Of a stretch of 64,000 bases of DNA, positions 32,362 to 41,414 are shown one piece after another. This DNA is from Bacteroidetes bacterium UBA2475 (GTDB taxonomy: Bacteria > Bacteroidota > Bacteroidia > B-17B0 > Aurantibacillaceae), in assembly GCA_002342065.1 (NCBI GenBank), contig DDPF01000003.1:186001-250000 (forward strand), written 5' to 3'. The stretch's first letter is position 1. Every line of letters starts with the position of its first letter. Position numbers and translations under genes: made by a program. Below the pieces are notes generated by a model. The model made no database searches, was not told where the DNA came from, and was given only the letters and a program-made list of their open reading frames with translations.

Positions 32362-33273
32362 TTATTCGGTTGTACGTTTAATAGTTTGATCTTCTTCTTC
32401 GCCTCTTAAAAACTTAATGCTGCGGCTAATTGGTATAGCGATCGATCCTCCAAAATAAATACCATCCACCATTCTATACCCAACTTCTACTTCTGCTGTA
32501 AATTTGGTGCGGAATTTTTTCTTTCTATCCTTGCGTTGTAACGTTGGAAGTGTTTGCAATAGTAAGCGCCCACCTATAGGTAAGGTGTTTTTTACACCAA
32601 CGGGTACGTTATTTATAGGCGTAATAATTGCATCTAAGCAAAATCTTATATGGCCAATATTTCCTTTTTCTCCGTATTTATCGGTTTGTATAAATAACCG
32701 TTTTGTTGTACCAAAACAAAGCCCACCGTATGCACCAAAAATATAAAAATTAGAATAAATATCTTTACCCAGTGGATTGTCAATTTTAACAATGCTACGG
32801 TTTAAATACACGCCTGCGCGTGCAGCAATGTATTTCCACTTTTGCCCATTTGGTACATTAATGGAAAGGGTGTTTAAATATTCTTTTCCATTATTATACG
32901 ATTTAGATTGCTTTAATACCACAATTGTTTTTGCCGTTTTTATTCGACTGTTTAAAATAAAAAAGCCACCAAGTTGCAAATTGCTTCGGTTTTTAAGTGT
33001 TTTATCAGATAATCTACCAAATGTTAACCATGCGTTTCGAAGTGTATAGTCAACCCCAAATTTTTGTTTAAACATGGCGTGACCCCAAACGCCATAACTA
33101 AAATTTGTTCCTTCAATATTGCCAACCGAAAAATCCATTTGGGCTAAATCAATATTTATCGAAAAATTATTTATTTTACGAGGCTCGTTCTCAATTATTT
33201 TATAATTGACCTGCTCCTGCGCGAAGGATTGATTTACTAAAAGTGCTAAAAGAAGGATCTTTACTGTTTTCAT
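32362..33273 (-). CDS. Outer-membrane beta-barrel-like hypothetical protein
   Basis: A 303-residue exported protein. I choose the ATG at 33273 (MKTVKILLLALLVNQSFAQ), which gives a clean signal peptide; an upstream in-frame start would lie inside the -7 promoter box at 33291-33298. The mature protein is beta-rich with amphipathic strands (FSYGVWGHAMFKQKFGVDY, LQLGGFFILNSRI, YIFGAYGGLCFG) and a basic stretch (RKDRKKKFRTK). The C-terminus (TIKRTTE) lacks the terminal aromatic residue of typical barrels. It heads a two-gene unit with the OmpA/PD40 gene. It does not show PorP/SprF signatures. Confidence 0.7.
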   Translation of the reverse strand: MKTVKILLLALLVNQSFAQEQVNYKIIENEPRKINNFSINIDLAQMDFSVGNIEGTNFSYGVWGHAMFKQKFGVDYTLRNAWLTFGRLSDKTLKNRSNLQLGGFFILNSRIKTAKTIVVLKQSKSYNNGKEYLNTLSINVPNGQKWKYIAARAGVYLNRSIVKIDNPLGKDIYSNFYIFGAYGGLCFGTTKRLFIQTDKYGEKGNIGHIRFCLDAIITPINNVPVGVKNTLPIGGRLLLQTLPTLQRKDRKKKFRTKFTAEVEVGYRMVDGIYFGGSIAIPISRSIKFLRGEEEDQTIKRTTE

Positions 33274-33290
33274 GATGCTGTTTTTTTTTA

Positions 33291-33298
33291 CAAACATA
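33291..33298 (-). promoter_or_regulatory. Putative -7 element of the barrel/OmpA unit
   Basis: On the minus strand this reads TATGTTTG, matching TAnnTTTG, 18 bp before the start codon at 33273. Confidence 0.42.
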
Positions 33299-33412
33299 CA
33301 GCAGATGCAAAAATCGTGAAATACGCAGAAATACGTACGTCAAAAAAGATCAAACATATCTGTATAAAAGTTGTTAATTTTTATTTCATTATATTTATGT
33401 AAAAGATTATTA

Positions 33413-33420
33413 TAGTTTTG
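33413..33420 (+). promoter_or_regulatory. Putative -7 element of the arylsulfotransferase-like gene
   Basis: TAGTTTTG matches TAnnTTTG and lies 23 bp before the start codon at 33444. No clear -33 box was seen. Confidence 0.42.
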
Positions 33421-33443
33421 TACTAACATAAAGTATCCTTCTT

Positions 33444-35138
33444 ATGAAAATTATAGCTAAAAGTTTTGCTTTCATATTGTTTTTTTGTAATGGCCTTTTG
33501 GCGCAAATTTCTCCTCCATTGGGTGCTCGTCTTAATTACAACCAGGTAATGTTTAGGTACCCTGAAGTTGAAGGAGCTTTTTTGTATAAGTTAACTATTG
33601 ACGCTTACGACTCTTTAAAAGCTGAAAAACCTTCTTCCAGTTTAATTTTTAATGATTCTAATACCTGTACACTGGTGCAAAATTTGGAATTTGGCAAAAA
33701 ATATGTTTGGAAAACGGAAGCATTCTCGCAACCAGGACAAAAATTATCTACTTCACAATCATATAGTTTTTCACTATTAAAAAATGATTTTAATGACCCA
33801 AATATTTTTAAGGTTTCTCAGTTTATTAATAAGCCGGAAAAATATAAAGATGGTATAGTATGGCTGGATAAATATTTTTGCGCACTCGATCGTAGCGGAA
33901 AAGTTGTTTGGCAATTTCCCAAAAGCGTTAAAAATGCATTTATGCCTGATAATATGACTGATTTGCACATGTATAGCAATGGAAATATTTCTTTTTCAAA
34001 CGACACGACTTTGTATTACTTTGATCGCGACCTTAAATTAATATGGCATTGTCATGTTGGTATGCTAAAGCCAATTTTAAAAGTCACTAATTTTCATCAT
34101 GTTTTTAATCGTTTGCCTAATGGTAATTTTATCGCTTTAGGCTCGACGTTTGAAAAGTTTAAATTAGATAAAACTGATGCGGCAACTTATACTTACGACA
34201 ACAATATTATACTTGAATTTGATTCTGTGGGAAAGCTTTTGTGGCATTGGGAATTCAGGAAACATGCTGATACATTGCTCGTTAAAGATGTTTTAAAAAA
34301 ATACGGCACAAAAAATTCTAAATTATCGGTAATGGTTCATGGTAATTCGGTAAGTTACGATTCTACATACAAACATCTTTACCTTGGTTGTCGCGATTTT
34401 AACCGAATTATTAAAATTGACAGAGCATCAAAAAAAATTATTGCTGAATACGGGCCTAAATTAACCGATTCGGATACAAAAGTATTTCAAACAAACTTTT
34501 ATTCGCGACAGCACGATGTGAAGCCTGTTGGAAAAAATGAAGTTTTATTGTTTAATAATGGCGAAGAAACCGAAAAAGGCAAAAGCTCAGTAATGAGAAT
34601 TTTGTTGCCACAAAACGTTCAAGAAAAAGCAAAAAAAACCTGGGAGCTGGATCTGGATATTGATACTATACCAGGTAAAGCGATTAAATACGGTAGTGCT
34701 GAATTATTGAGTAACGGGAATTATTTAATTTGCGGTGGTACCAATGGTAGAATATTGGAAGTTACGGCCAATAAGGAACCCGTGTGGGATCTATATTTAC
34801 AAGCAAAAACATTACCCGTATTTCCGTTTAGACTATTTGCTCAGTACAGAGCATATTATAGCAGTTCGCTTTATCCATATTATTTTGTGGTCTCAATAAA
34901 TAAAAGCAAGCCAAAAGCCATAAAATTATTTAACGAAGGTACAGAAAGCGACAGTTATAAACTTGAGTTTTTTGATACGCCTTCTAATACAATTTCAAAA
35001 TCTGTTAGTACGTTAACAACACCAATAATTAAGTCGGGTGGTAGTTATGTTGTCGCATCAAAAAGCGATTCTATTAGAAGTATTAAGGTTACATCTTTAA
35101 GTTCTGGAATTATTCAGTGGTACACTATTAATAAGTAG
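33444..35138 (+). CDS. Arylsulfotransferase-like exported protein
   Basis: A 564-residue exported protein with a signal peptide (to GLLAQ) and a fibronectin-like N-domain (about 25-110; YPEVEGAFLYKLTIDAY). The rest is a beta-propeller of the ASST family. His-containing motifs expected of these PAPS-independent sulfotransferases are present: FHHVFNRLPNGNF, VHGNSVSYD and RQHDVKPVGKNEVLLFNNG, along with WHWEF repeats. A C-terminal domain of about 80 residues is beta-rich. Known ASST enzymes move sulfate between phenols in the periplasm; the natural substrates here are unknown. It stands alone, followed by MITE-like element A. Confidence 0.75.
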   Translation: MKIIAKSFAFILFFCNGLLAQISPPLGARLNYNQVMFRYPEVEGAFLYKLTIDAYDSLKAEKPSSSLIFNDSNTCTLVQNLEFGKKYVWKTEAFSQPGQKLSTSQSYSFSLLKNDFNDPNIFKVSQFINKPEKYKDGIVWLDKYFCALDRSGKVVWQFPKSVKNAFMPDNMTDLHMYSNGNISFSNDTTLYYFDRDLKLIWHCHVGMLKPILKVTNFHHVFNRLPNGNFIALGSTFEKFKLDKTDAATYTYDNNIILEFDSVGKLLWHWEFRKHADTLLVKDVLKKYGTKNSKLSVMVHGNSVSYDSTYKHLYLGCRDFNRIIKIDRASKKIIAEYGPKLTDSDTKVFQTNFYSRQHDVKPVGKNEVLLFNNGEETEKGKSSVMRILLPQNVQEKAKKTWELDLDIDTIPGKAIKYGSAELLSNGNYLICGGTNGRILEVTANKEPVWDLYLQAKTLPVFPFRLFAQYRAYYSSSLYPYYFVVSINKSKPKAIKLFNEGTESDSYKLEFFDTPSNTISKSVSTLTTPIIKSGGSYVVASKSDSIRSIKVTSLSSGIIQWYTINK

Positions 35139-35168
35139 TTTTACTTTAATTGGGTTAATTCCAAACGA

Positions 35169-35329
35169 TTTAACCACATAGACACATAGAAGTCTAATCT
35201 CATTTAAACAATTATTTTGCGGCAGAAAGATCATAGAATTTTTTTCGCTTAAGGCGAAGAAACTATGTAAGCTTAATAAAATTTGCGTTTGTTGTCTTCT
35301 TAAAAAAACTATGTGCCTATGTGGTTAAA
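35169..35329. mobile_element. MITE-like element A with 21-bp terminal inverted repeats
   Basis: 161 bp. The ends (35169-35189 and 35309-35329) are inverted repeats matching at 20 of 21 positions; the core is TTAACCACATAG / CTATGTGGTTAA. Inside lies a small hairpin, TTCGC TTAAG GCGAA. It has no open frame and shares end sequences and internal blocks with element B (28016-28182). It fills most of the gap between the arylsulfotransferase-like gene and the small membrane protein gene. Confidence 0.72.
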
Positions 35330-35342
35330 AACATCTACAGCA

Positions 35343-35609
35343 CTAGTGTCTGTGTTTCATGATCACAAAAAGCATGAAGAGAACGGGCACGGAACTTAGC
35401 ACCATACCTATATAACCTTTGGGGTATTTTTCCTCTTCAGAATAATATTTTGTATTCATAAAAATATTTATGCCCGAAATAATAAATCCTAAAAGACCAA
35501 GAAGAATTCCGTAAAAAGAAAACTGGATCCTGTAAATTGATAACGCCGCAAGAGCTCCTATAACAAGCGAAAGATATCCTAAGATCTTATAAACGAGACG
35601 ATGACTCAT
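35343..35609 (-). CDS. Small membrane protein
   Basis: An 88-residue protein with three hydrophobic segments (LGYLSLVIGALAALSI, YGILLGLLGFIISGINIF, IGMVLSSVPVLFMLFVIM) and a short charged loop (TKYYSEEEKYPKGY). No family is recognised. The gene begins 2 bp after the helicase gene ends, on the same strand, so translation is probably coupled. Coding is supported by that spacing and by the regular membrane pattern. Confidence 0.7.
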   Translation of the reverse strand: MSHRLVYKILGYLSLVIGALAALSIYRIQFSFYGILLGLLGFIISGINIFMNTKYYSEEEKYPKGYIGMVLSSVPVLFMLFVIMKHRH

Positions 35610-35611
35610 TC

Positions 35612-37123
35612 TTATTCGGCGTAATAAGTCATTAAACGCCTGCGTAATTTACTAGCGTAGGTCTGGCACTGCCAGTCGGTGTGATTATTGGTAGAGTTAA
35701 TACATTTACCGTATTGTCTAACCCTATATTTCATTTCCTCGCCCAATAAATTAAAAAGTTCTAATGCTTCATCAAAATCTGCAGCATTATCTTTTATACG
35801 CGCAAAGTGATCTTCTAAACTTTGATCAAGAACAGTTTGTGGTTTATGGCCTTTACGTAAAGCCATGGTATAACGGTCTTTTACAATGAAAGCTTCGGCA
35901 CTTGAATTTAAGAAACGCTCCTTAATTTCGGGAGGCATATCATAATCATTCTCTAATTCATAATTCCACTCGTCTTTATATCTGTGCTCTAAATATAAAT
36001 GCGGTGCGGCAAAAACGTGTTTCCAATCAATTGGATATTGCCATAGATTAAAACGGCGCGAATTATTTCCAAGATCAATGATCTTAAATGTTTTTTTAGT
36101 AGGTAAGATACGGCTTCCGCGGCCTATCATCTGATGATATAGCGTTAGAGATTTTGTGGCACGATTTAAAATGATGGTTTCTACTTCAGGCTCATCAAAA
36201 CCTGTAGTTAAAATACTTACAGACGTTAAAACACCATCTTTTGTATTACGGAACCACTCTAATGTTTCTGCACGATCTTTATCGCTGAACGTACTATCTA
36301 AATGACGAACAGGATAACCTTTCTTTTTAAATGTTTCGTAAACGGCGCGACTGGTTAAGATACCCGCGTTAAAGATCAGGGTTTTTGTGCCCTTGCCCAT
36401 TTCTTCATAAGCTTCAATAAGCTTACTTTGCATAATGGCCTGGGTATATAATACTTCGTGCGAACCAACGGTAAACTCACCATTATTACCAACACGTAAA
36501 GAACTTAAATTAACATCATAAGAATAAGTTTGGCCTTCGCATAAAAATCCTTGCTCAATTAAATTTGAAATACTTTCTCCAACAATTAATGCAGAATAGG
36601 TTTGATACAAAGGAAGTTTTTTATTGCTGCTTAAAGGTGTTGCTGTTACACCTAAAATATTTACATCGTTAAAATAATGAAAGATCTTGCGGAATGAATT
36701 ATTATGCGCCTCATCTACAATAACCAAACCAATATCTTCTAAAAATTGATCGTTCTCTTGTAAACGGTTATTTAATGTTTCAACAAGGGCAGTAAAACTT
36801 TGGTACTCGCTTTGATGAGGCAATTGTTTTACTTCGCTATTAATTACTTTGTTGCTAATTCCAACTTCTGCCAAAACATCAGAGGTTTGTTTTCCTAACT
36901 CAATACGATGTGTTAAGATCAATACTTTTCGTCCAAATTGCTGGATATAACGTTTTGCTATTTCACTAAAAATAATTGTTTTTCCACCACCCGTGGGTAA
37001 CTGAAAAAGTAGATTGGCATTAGGCGGCAACTCAACAAGGCGATTAAAAATATTGTTTACAGCCTGCTCCTGGTAAGGATAAAGTTTCCGGGGTTCTGCT
37101 GCTTCTATTTTGTCGTCGATCAT
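35612..37123 (-). CDS. DEAD/DEAH-box superfamily II helicase
   Basis: A 503-residue cytoplasmic helicase of the XPB/type III restriction-like group. Motif I is QLPTGGGKT (Lys48), motif II DEAHN, motif III VTATP, and motifs V and VI appear in TSVSILTTGFDEPEVET and YHQMIGRGSRI. The C-terminal 130 residues are helical and end in a Cys-containing segment (YGKCINSTNNHTDWQCQTY). Such proteins act in DNA repair, plasmid functions or RNA remodelling; the role here is unknown. No restriction or methylase gene is adjacent, which argues against a type III system. TATATTCG upstream resembles a -7 box. Confidence 0.88.
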   Translation of the reverse strand: MIDDKIEAAEPRKLYPYQEQAVNNIFNRLVELPPNANLLFQLPTGGGKTIIFSEIAKRYIQQFGRKVLILTHRIELGKQTSDVLAEVGISNKVINSEVKQLPHQSEYQSFTALVETLNNRLQENDQFLEDIGLVIVDEAHNNSFRKIFHYFNDVNILGVTATPLSSNKKLPLYQTYSALIVGESISNLIEQGFLCEGQTYSYDVNLSSLRVGNNGEFTVGSHEVLYTQAIMQSKLIEAYEEMGKGTKTLIFNAGILTSRAVYETFKKKGYPVRHLDSTFSDKDRAETLEWFRNTKDGVLTSVSILTTGFDEPEVETIILNRATKSLTLYHQMIGRGSRILPTKKTFKIIDLGNNSRRFNLWQYPIDWKHVFAAPHLYLEHRYKDEWNYELENDYDMPPEIKERFLNSSAEAFIVKDRYTMALRKGHKPQTVLDQSLEDHFARIKDNAADFDEALELFNLLGEEMKYRVRQYGKCINSTNNHTDWQCQTYASKLRRRLMTYYAE

Positions 37124-37260
37124 AAAAAAATGGCAATTTGCGAATATACGGCTAAATCAACTAAATACAACCATTTTTTATTAAGAATTAATGAGGATTT
37201 ACACAATTTTAGGAACTTTTAATAAATCCCGTAACTCAATAATTTGGTATCTTCGCTTTT

Positions 37261-38871
37261 GTGCAAAGAAAATTCAATTACCTCTTTTTAAGTCTCTTTT
37301 CGGCTATTTTATTATCCGCAGGCTGGTTGTTGCATTTATCGGTATTTATCTTTTTTGCCTTTGTGCCTTTATTGCAGTTGGAAGATGATCTTTCAAAACG
37401 AATAGATCTGCCAAAACGAAAATTAAAATTATTCGCTTACGTTTATTTCACTTTTTTAGTATGGAACCTTTTAACAACCTGGTGGGTAACCCAAGCCTCT
37501 ATGGGAGGTGGTATTGTTGCCTTTGTTTTTAACTCATTGTTCATGAGTATTATTTTTGTAATATTTTCGAATCTAAAGACCAGAGTAAATAAGCCTTTTG
37601 CTATTTGGTTCCTCATCCCTTTATGGATCGGTTACGAATTTGTGCATACCATCTGGGATCTTTCGTGGAGCTGGTTAATACTTGGAAATGTTTTTGCATT
37701 TAACACTAGCTGGATACAATGGTTCGAATTTACAGGTACCACCGGCGGCACTTTCTGGGCCTTATTTGTAAATATTTTGGTTTTTACTATTATTAAAAAT
37801 AATATTTCTTTAAAAATAATTTCTAAGCCGGTTTTAAAAATTGCAGCGTCAATAATTCTTCCTGTTCTAATTTCTTACCTCATCTTTTTTCTTAGAAAAC
37901 CTCTTTCAGAACCAAAAGATAAATTAAAGGTGTTAGTGGTACAACCAAACATCGATCCTTACAACGATAAATTTGTGCTGGATTTTCAAATGCAATTTTT
38001 TAAATTCCTTGAACAGATAAAAGGCAAAGTGACCAACGAAACTGATTACATTGTTTTACCCGAAACCTTTATTGTTGGCCAGGGACTTAACGAAGACATT
38101 ATTGGTGAAAATGAAGCTGTGCTTTGGTTTAAAGACAGTTTAATAAATAAATTTCCAAAATTAAAAATTGTTGTAGGGGCAGATAGTTATCGTTTTTTTA
38201 CCAAGAACGATAAAATTTCATCTACCGCAAGGCCATACCAGGATGAAGGCGTTTATTACGATTCTTATAACACCGCTTTGCAAATAGATGCCGGTGGTGT
38301 GCAAATGTATCACAAGTCAAAACTGGTTCCGGGTGTTGAGCAAATGCCTTTTCCCGGACTATTAAAACCTTTGGAAGGCCTTGCTATACAAATGGGCGGT
38401 ACCTTTGGAAGTTTAGGTGTTCAGGATGAAAGAGCAGTACTTACAGATAAGGAAACTTTCACAAATATTGCTCCCGTTGTTTGTTATGAAAGTGTTTATT
38501 CTGATTACGTTACTGAATATGTAAGGAAGAATGCAAACATTATTTTTATTATTACCAACGATGGCTGGTGGGGCAATACACCTGGCCATGTACAACATTT
38601 AAATTACGCACGTTTAAGGGCAATCGAAAACCGTTTACAAATTGCGCGTAGTGCCAATACGGGAATAAGTTGTTTTATTGATGAGTTTGGCACCATTTCT
38701 GAGGCCACAAATTATTGGGAAGCAGCTGTTATTGAAAAAGACATTTATAAAAATAATAACCATACTTTTTATTCGAAATTTGGTGATCTAATAGCCTATT
38801 TATCGGCTTTTATATCGGTATTACTTATCTTGTACAGTATCTTTTTAAGATTCACGAAAAAAACTGCTTAA
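37261..38871 (+). CDS. lnt: Apolipoprotein N-acyltransferase
   Basis: A 536-residue inner-membrane enzyme that adds the third acyl chain to lipoproteins. Six or so membrane segments occupy residues 1-210. The nitrilase-like periplasmic domain has the catalytic triad: Glu in VLPETF, Lys in YHKSKLVPGVE and Cys in PVVCYESVY. It also has the family segment NDGWWGNTPGHVQH and RLRAIENR. A last membrane helix is at the C-terminus. The start is GTG at 37261, with TATCTTCG just upstream as possible -7 box. The many lipoproteins in this window would be its substrates. Confidence 0.94.
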   Translation: MQRKFNYLFLSLFSAILLSAGWLLHLSVFIFFAFVPLLQLEDDLSKRIDLPKRKLKLFAYVYFTFLVWNLLTTWWVTQASMGGGIVAFVFNSLFMSIIFVIFSNLKTRVNKPFAIWFLIPLWIGYEFVHTIWDLSWSWLILGNVFAFNTSWIQWFEFTGTTGGTFWALFVNILVFTIIKNNISLKIISKPVLKIAASIILPVLISYLIFFLRKPLSEPKDKLKVLVVQPNIDPYNDKFVLDFQMQFFKFLEQIKGKVTNETDYIVLPETFIVGQGLNEDIIGENEAVLWFKDSLINKFPKLKIVVGADSYRFFTKNDKISSTARPYQDEGVYYDSYNTALQIDAGGVQMYHKSKLVPGVEQMPFPGLLKPLEGLAIQMGGTFGSLGVQDERAVLTDKETFTNIAPVVCYESVYSDYVTEYVRKNANIIFIITNDGWWGNTPGHVQHLNYARLRAIENRLQIARSANTGISCFIDEFGTISEATNYWEAAVIEKDIYKNNNHTFYSKFGDLIAYLSAFISVLLILYSIFLRFTKKTA

Positions 38872-38950
38872 CAAGTTAAAAAGCCATCAAATTGCTACGT
38901 TCTATGGCAAAAAATCAGCTTTATTGCTAAGTAAATTTCAGTAAAAAAAT

Positions 38951-38958
38951 TATCTTTG
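38951..38958 (+). promoter_or_regulatory. Putative -7 element of yebC
   Basis: TATCTTTG matches TAnnTTTG, 20 bp before the start codon at 38979. Confidence 0.45.
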
Positions 38959-38978
38959 TAATCATTAAATAAAATTTT

Positions 38979-39692
38979 ATGGGACGGATATTTCAGACAA
39001 GAAAAGCAACCATGTTTAAACGTTATGCTAAAATGGCAAAAGCGTTTACCAAAATTGGAAGAGAAATTGTAATGGCAGTTAAAGCGGGTGGCCCTCACCC
39101 GGAAAATAACCCGCGTTTAAGAATGATCATGCAAAATGCAAAGGCTGTTAATATGCCTAAAACAAATGTTGATGCTGCCATTAAACGCGCCAGTGAAAAA
39201 GATTCGGGAAATTATGATGAAATAATTTATGAAGGTTATGCGCCGCATGGTGTTCCTGTTCTTGTAGCATGTACAACTAATAATCCCACACGTACTGTTG
39301 CAAGTGTACGTTTATATTTTAACCGTGCTAATGGTGCCATGGGTACAAATGGTTCGGTAAGTTTTATGTTTGAGCACGTAGTACTTTTTAAAATTGATGT
39401 TGCGGGTTTAAATAAAGATGATCTTGAACTGGAACTAATTGATTTTGGTTTGGAAGATATTTCGCATGATGAAGAGAATAATCATTTTATCATTCAAACA
39501 CAATTTACCGATTTTGGAAAAATGCAATCTGCGTTAGAGGAAAGAAAAATTCCGGTACTTGAAACAAGTAAAATTTATAGTCCTACAACCACTAAAGAAT
39601 TAACTCCTGAACAAGAAGCAGAGGTAACCGCCATGATTGAAAAGATGGAAGAGGACGATGACATTGAGGCTGTTTACCACAATATTGCTTAA
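38979..39692 (+). CDS. yebC: YebC/PmpR-family regulator or ribosome rescue factor
   Basis: A 237-residue cytoplasmic protein of the YebC family, described first as DNA-binding regulators and more recently as factors that relieve ribosome stalling on proline runs. The N-terminus is the Bacteroidota form, MGRIFQTRKATMFKRYAKMAK, in place of the usual MAGHSKWANIKHRKA start. Family blocks follow: FTKIGREIVMAVKAGGPHPENNPRLR (cited as FTKIGREI and GGPHPENNPRLR), NMPKTNVDAAIKRA, EGYAPHGVPVLV and NGSVSFMFEH. The acidic C-terminus (EKMEEDDDIE) is usual. It is followed after 5 bp by recJ. Confidence 0.93.
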   Translation: MGRIFQTRKATMFKRYAKMAKAFTKIGREIVMAVKAGGPHPENNPRLRMIMQNAKAVNMPKTNVDAAIKRASEKDSGNYDEIIYEGYAPHGVPVLVACTTNNPTRTVASVRLYFNRANGAMGTNGSVSFMFEHVVLFKIDVAGLNKDDLELELIDFGLEDISHDEENNHFIIQTQFTDFGKMQSALEERKIPVLETSKIYSPTTTKELTPEQEAEVTAMIEKMEEDDDIEAVYHNIA

Positions 39693-39697
39693 CCGTT

Positions 39698-41413
39698 TTG
39701 GAAAAGCAATGGAAAATATATAACAATAGCAACACTAAGGCTATTGATGAATTACAACAACAATTAAATGTTGATGCCATTGTTGCTAAACTTTTAGTGC
39801 AACGTCAAATTTTTAATTACAAAGAAGCTAAAGATTTTTTTCGCCCAGATCTAAAACAATTGCATGATCCTTTTTTAATGAAAGGAATGGATATGGCCAT
39901 TGAAAGAATAAATACAGCCATCGAAAAAAATGAAAAGGTTTTAATTTATGGTGATTATGATGTGGATGGCACAACCGCGGTAAGTGTTGTTTACAGTTTC
40001 TTTAAAGATCATATTGCTAAAATTGATTATTACATTCCTGACCGTTATAAAGAAGGTTATGGCATTTCTTTTACCGCTATTGATTTTGCTAAAGAAAATA
40101 ATTTCGCTTTAATAATTGCATTGGATTGCGGTATAAAAGCCAACGAAAAAATAGATTACGCCAATTCAAAAAATATTGATTTTATTATTTGCGATCACCA
40201 TTTACCCGGAGACGAAGTGCCTGCGGCTATTGCCGTATTAGATCCAAAACAAAATGATTGCAATTATCCATTTAAAGAATTAAGCGGCTGCGGTATTGGT
40301 ATAAAATTAATTGAAGCTTTTTCAAAAAAATATAATTTTCCTTTAGAGGTTTGTTATAATTATTTGGATTTGGCTGCGGTAAGTATTGCTGCAGATATTG
40401 TACCGTTAAATGGTGAGAACCGTGTGATGGCGCATTTTGGTTTAGAGAAAATAAATAAAGAACCAAGACCCGGAATAAAAGCATTATTAAATTTAAATCA
40501 ATTAAAACAGGCTGTAACCATAACCACTTTGGTTTTTGTTTTAGCACCACGTATAAATGCAGCAGGTCGTATTGAACATGGCAGCAAAGCAGTAGAGCTT
40601 TTAATTTGTGAAGATGAGATTCATGCCGAGGAATTTGCAAAAGCCATTAACGAAACAAATACACAACGTAAAGATCTTGACCAGGGAACTACCTCTGAAG
40701 CATTATTACAAATAGAAAATATTGAATTGAGTGGGACAAAAAAATCTACAGTTCTTTTCAGTCCAACCTGGCACAAAGGGGTTGTTGGTATTGTTGCTTC
40801 GCGTTTGATAGAAAAATATTATCGTCCAACTATTATTTTAACCGAGAGTGATGGTAAAGTTTCAGGAAGCGCAAGAAGTGTAAAAGAATACGATGTTTAC
40901 AGCGCTATAGAAAAATGCAGCGATCTTTTAGAGCAATTTGGTGGACATAAATTTGCAGCAGGCTTAACTTTGAAAAAAGAAAACCTTAATGCATTCATTG
41001 ATAAATTTGAAAAAGTTGTTTCAGGAAGTATTACCGAAGATCAACTAATTCCAAAAGTAGATATTGATATAGAACTTGAGTTTCATGAAATAAGTGATAA
41101 ACTGGTTCGCATCTTAAAACAATTTGCGCCACATGGTCCGCACAACATGACACCCTCTTTTTATTGTAAGAATGTATTTGAAACAGGTTGGGGCAAAGTG
41201 TTTGGCAACAACCATTTAAAACTGGAGTTATTCCAGCAATCAAATCCAAATATTCGTTTTCAAGCCATTGCTTACGATAAAGGCGATTATATTAATTTCT
41301 TTCAGCGCAAAATTCCAATGGACATTGTTTTTAAGATCCAGGAAAATGAATACAGAGGTGTTACAACAATTCAGTTCATGATAGAAGATCTGAAAGTGAA
41401 TCAAAGCAAATAA
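39698..41413 (+). CDS. recJ: Single-stranded-DNA exonuclease RecJ
   Basis: A 571-residue 5'-3' exonuclease used in recombination and mismatch repair. The DHH-domain metal motifs are intact: DYDVDGTTA (86-94), ALDCGIKAN (141-149) and CDHHLPGDE (165-173), plus the DHHA1 part with GRIEHGSKAVELL, SPTWHKGVVGIVASRL and GHKFAAGLTL. The C-terminal OB-like domain is present. The start is a TTG; no in-frame ATG lies near, and the family begins here. It overlaps no neighbour but follows yebC by 5 bp and precedes a barrel-protein gene by 1 bp. Confidence 0.95.
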   Translation: MEKQWKIYNNSNTKAIDELQQQLNVDAIVAKLLVQRQIFNYKEAKDFFRPDLKQLHDPFLMKGMDMAIERINTAIEKNEKVLIYGDYDVDGTTAVSVVYSFFKDHIAKIDYYIPDRYKEGYGISFTAIDFAKENNFALIIALDCGIKANEKIDYANSKNIDFIICDHHLPGDEVPAAIAVLDPKQNDCNYPFKELSGCGIGIKLIEAFSKKYNFPLEVCYNYLDLAAVSIAADIVPLNGENRVMAHFGLEKINKEPRPGIKALLNLNQLKQAVTITTLVFVLAPRINAAGRIEHGSKAVELLICEDEIHAEEFAKAINETNTQRKDLDQGTTSEALLQIENIELSGTKKSTVLFSPTWHKGVVGIVASRLIEKYYRPTIILTESDGKVSGSARSVKEYDVYSAIEKCSDLLEQFGGHKFAAGLTLKKENLNAFIDKFEKVVSGSITEDQLIPKVDIDIELEFHEISDKLVRILKQFAPHGPHNMTPSFYCKNVFETGWGKVFGNNHLKLELFQQSNPNIRFQAIAYDKGDYINFFQRKIPMDIVFKIQENEYRGVTTIQFMIEDLKVNQSK

Positions 41414-41414
41414 G

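Noticed and set aside
32362..33273. PorP/SprF-family type IX secretion protein
   Set aside because: It sits before an OmpA/PD40 gene as PorP genes often do, but the usual N-terminal QDPQFSQY-like motif and other PorP signatures are absent.
35612..37123. Part of a type III restriction or other defence system
   Set aside because: The helicase has no methylase, nuclease or defence gene beside it; only a small membrane protein is coupled to it.
40272..40640. 122-codon open frame antisense to recJ
   Set aside because: recJ is complete with all motifs on the other strand; the antisense frame has odd composition (many His, Leu and Gln) typical of a shadow.
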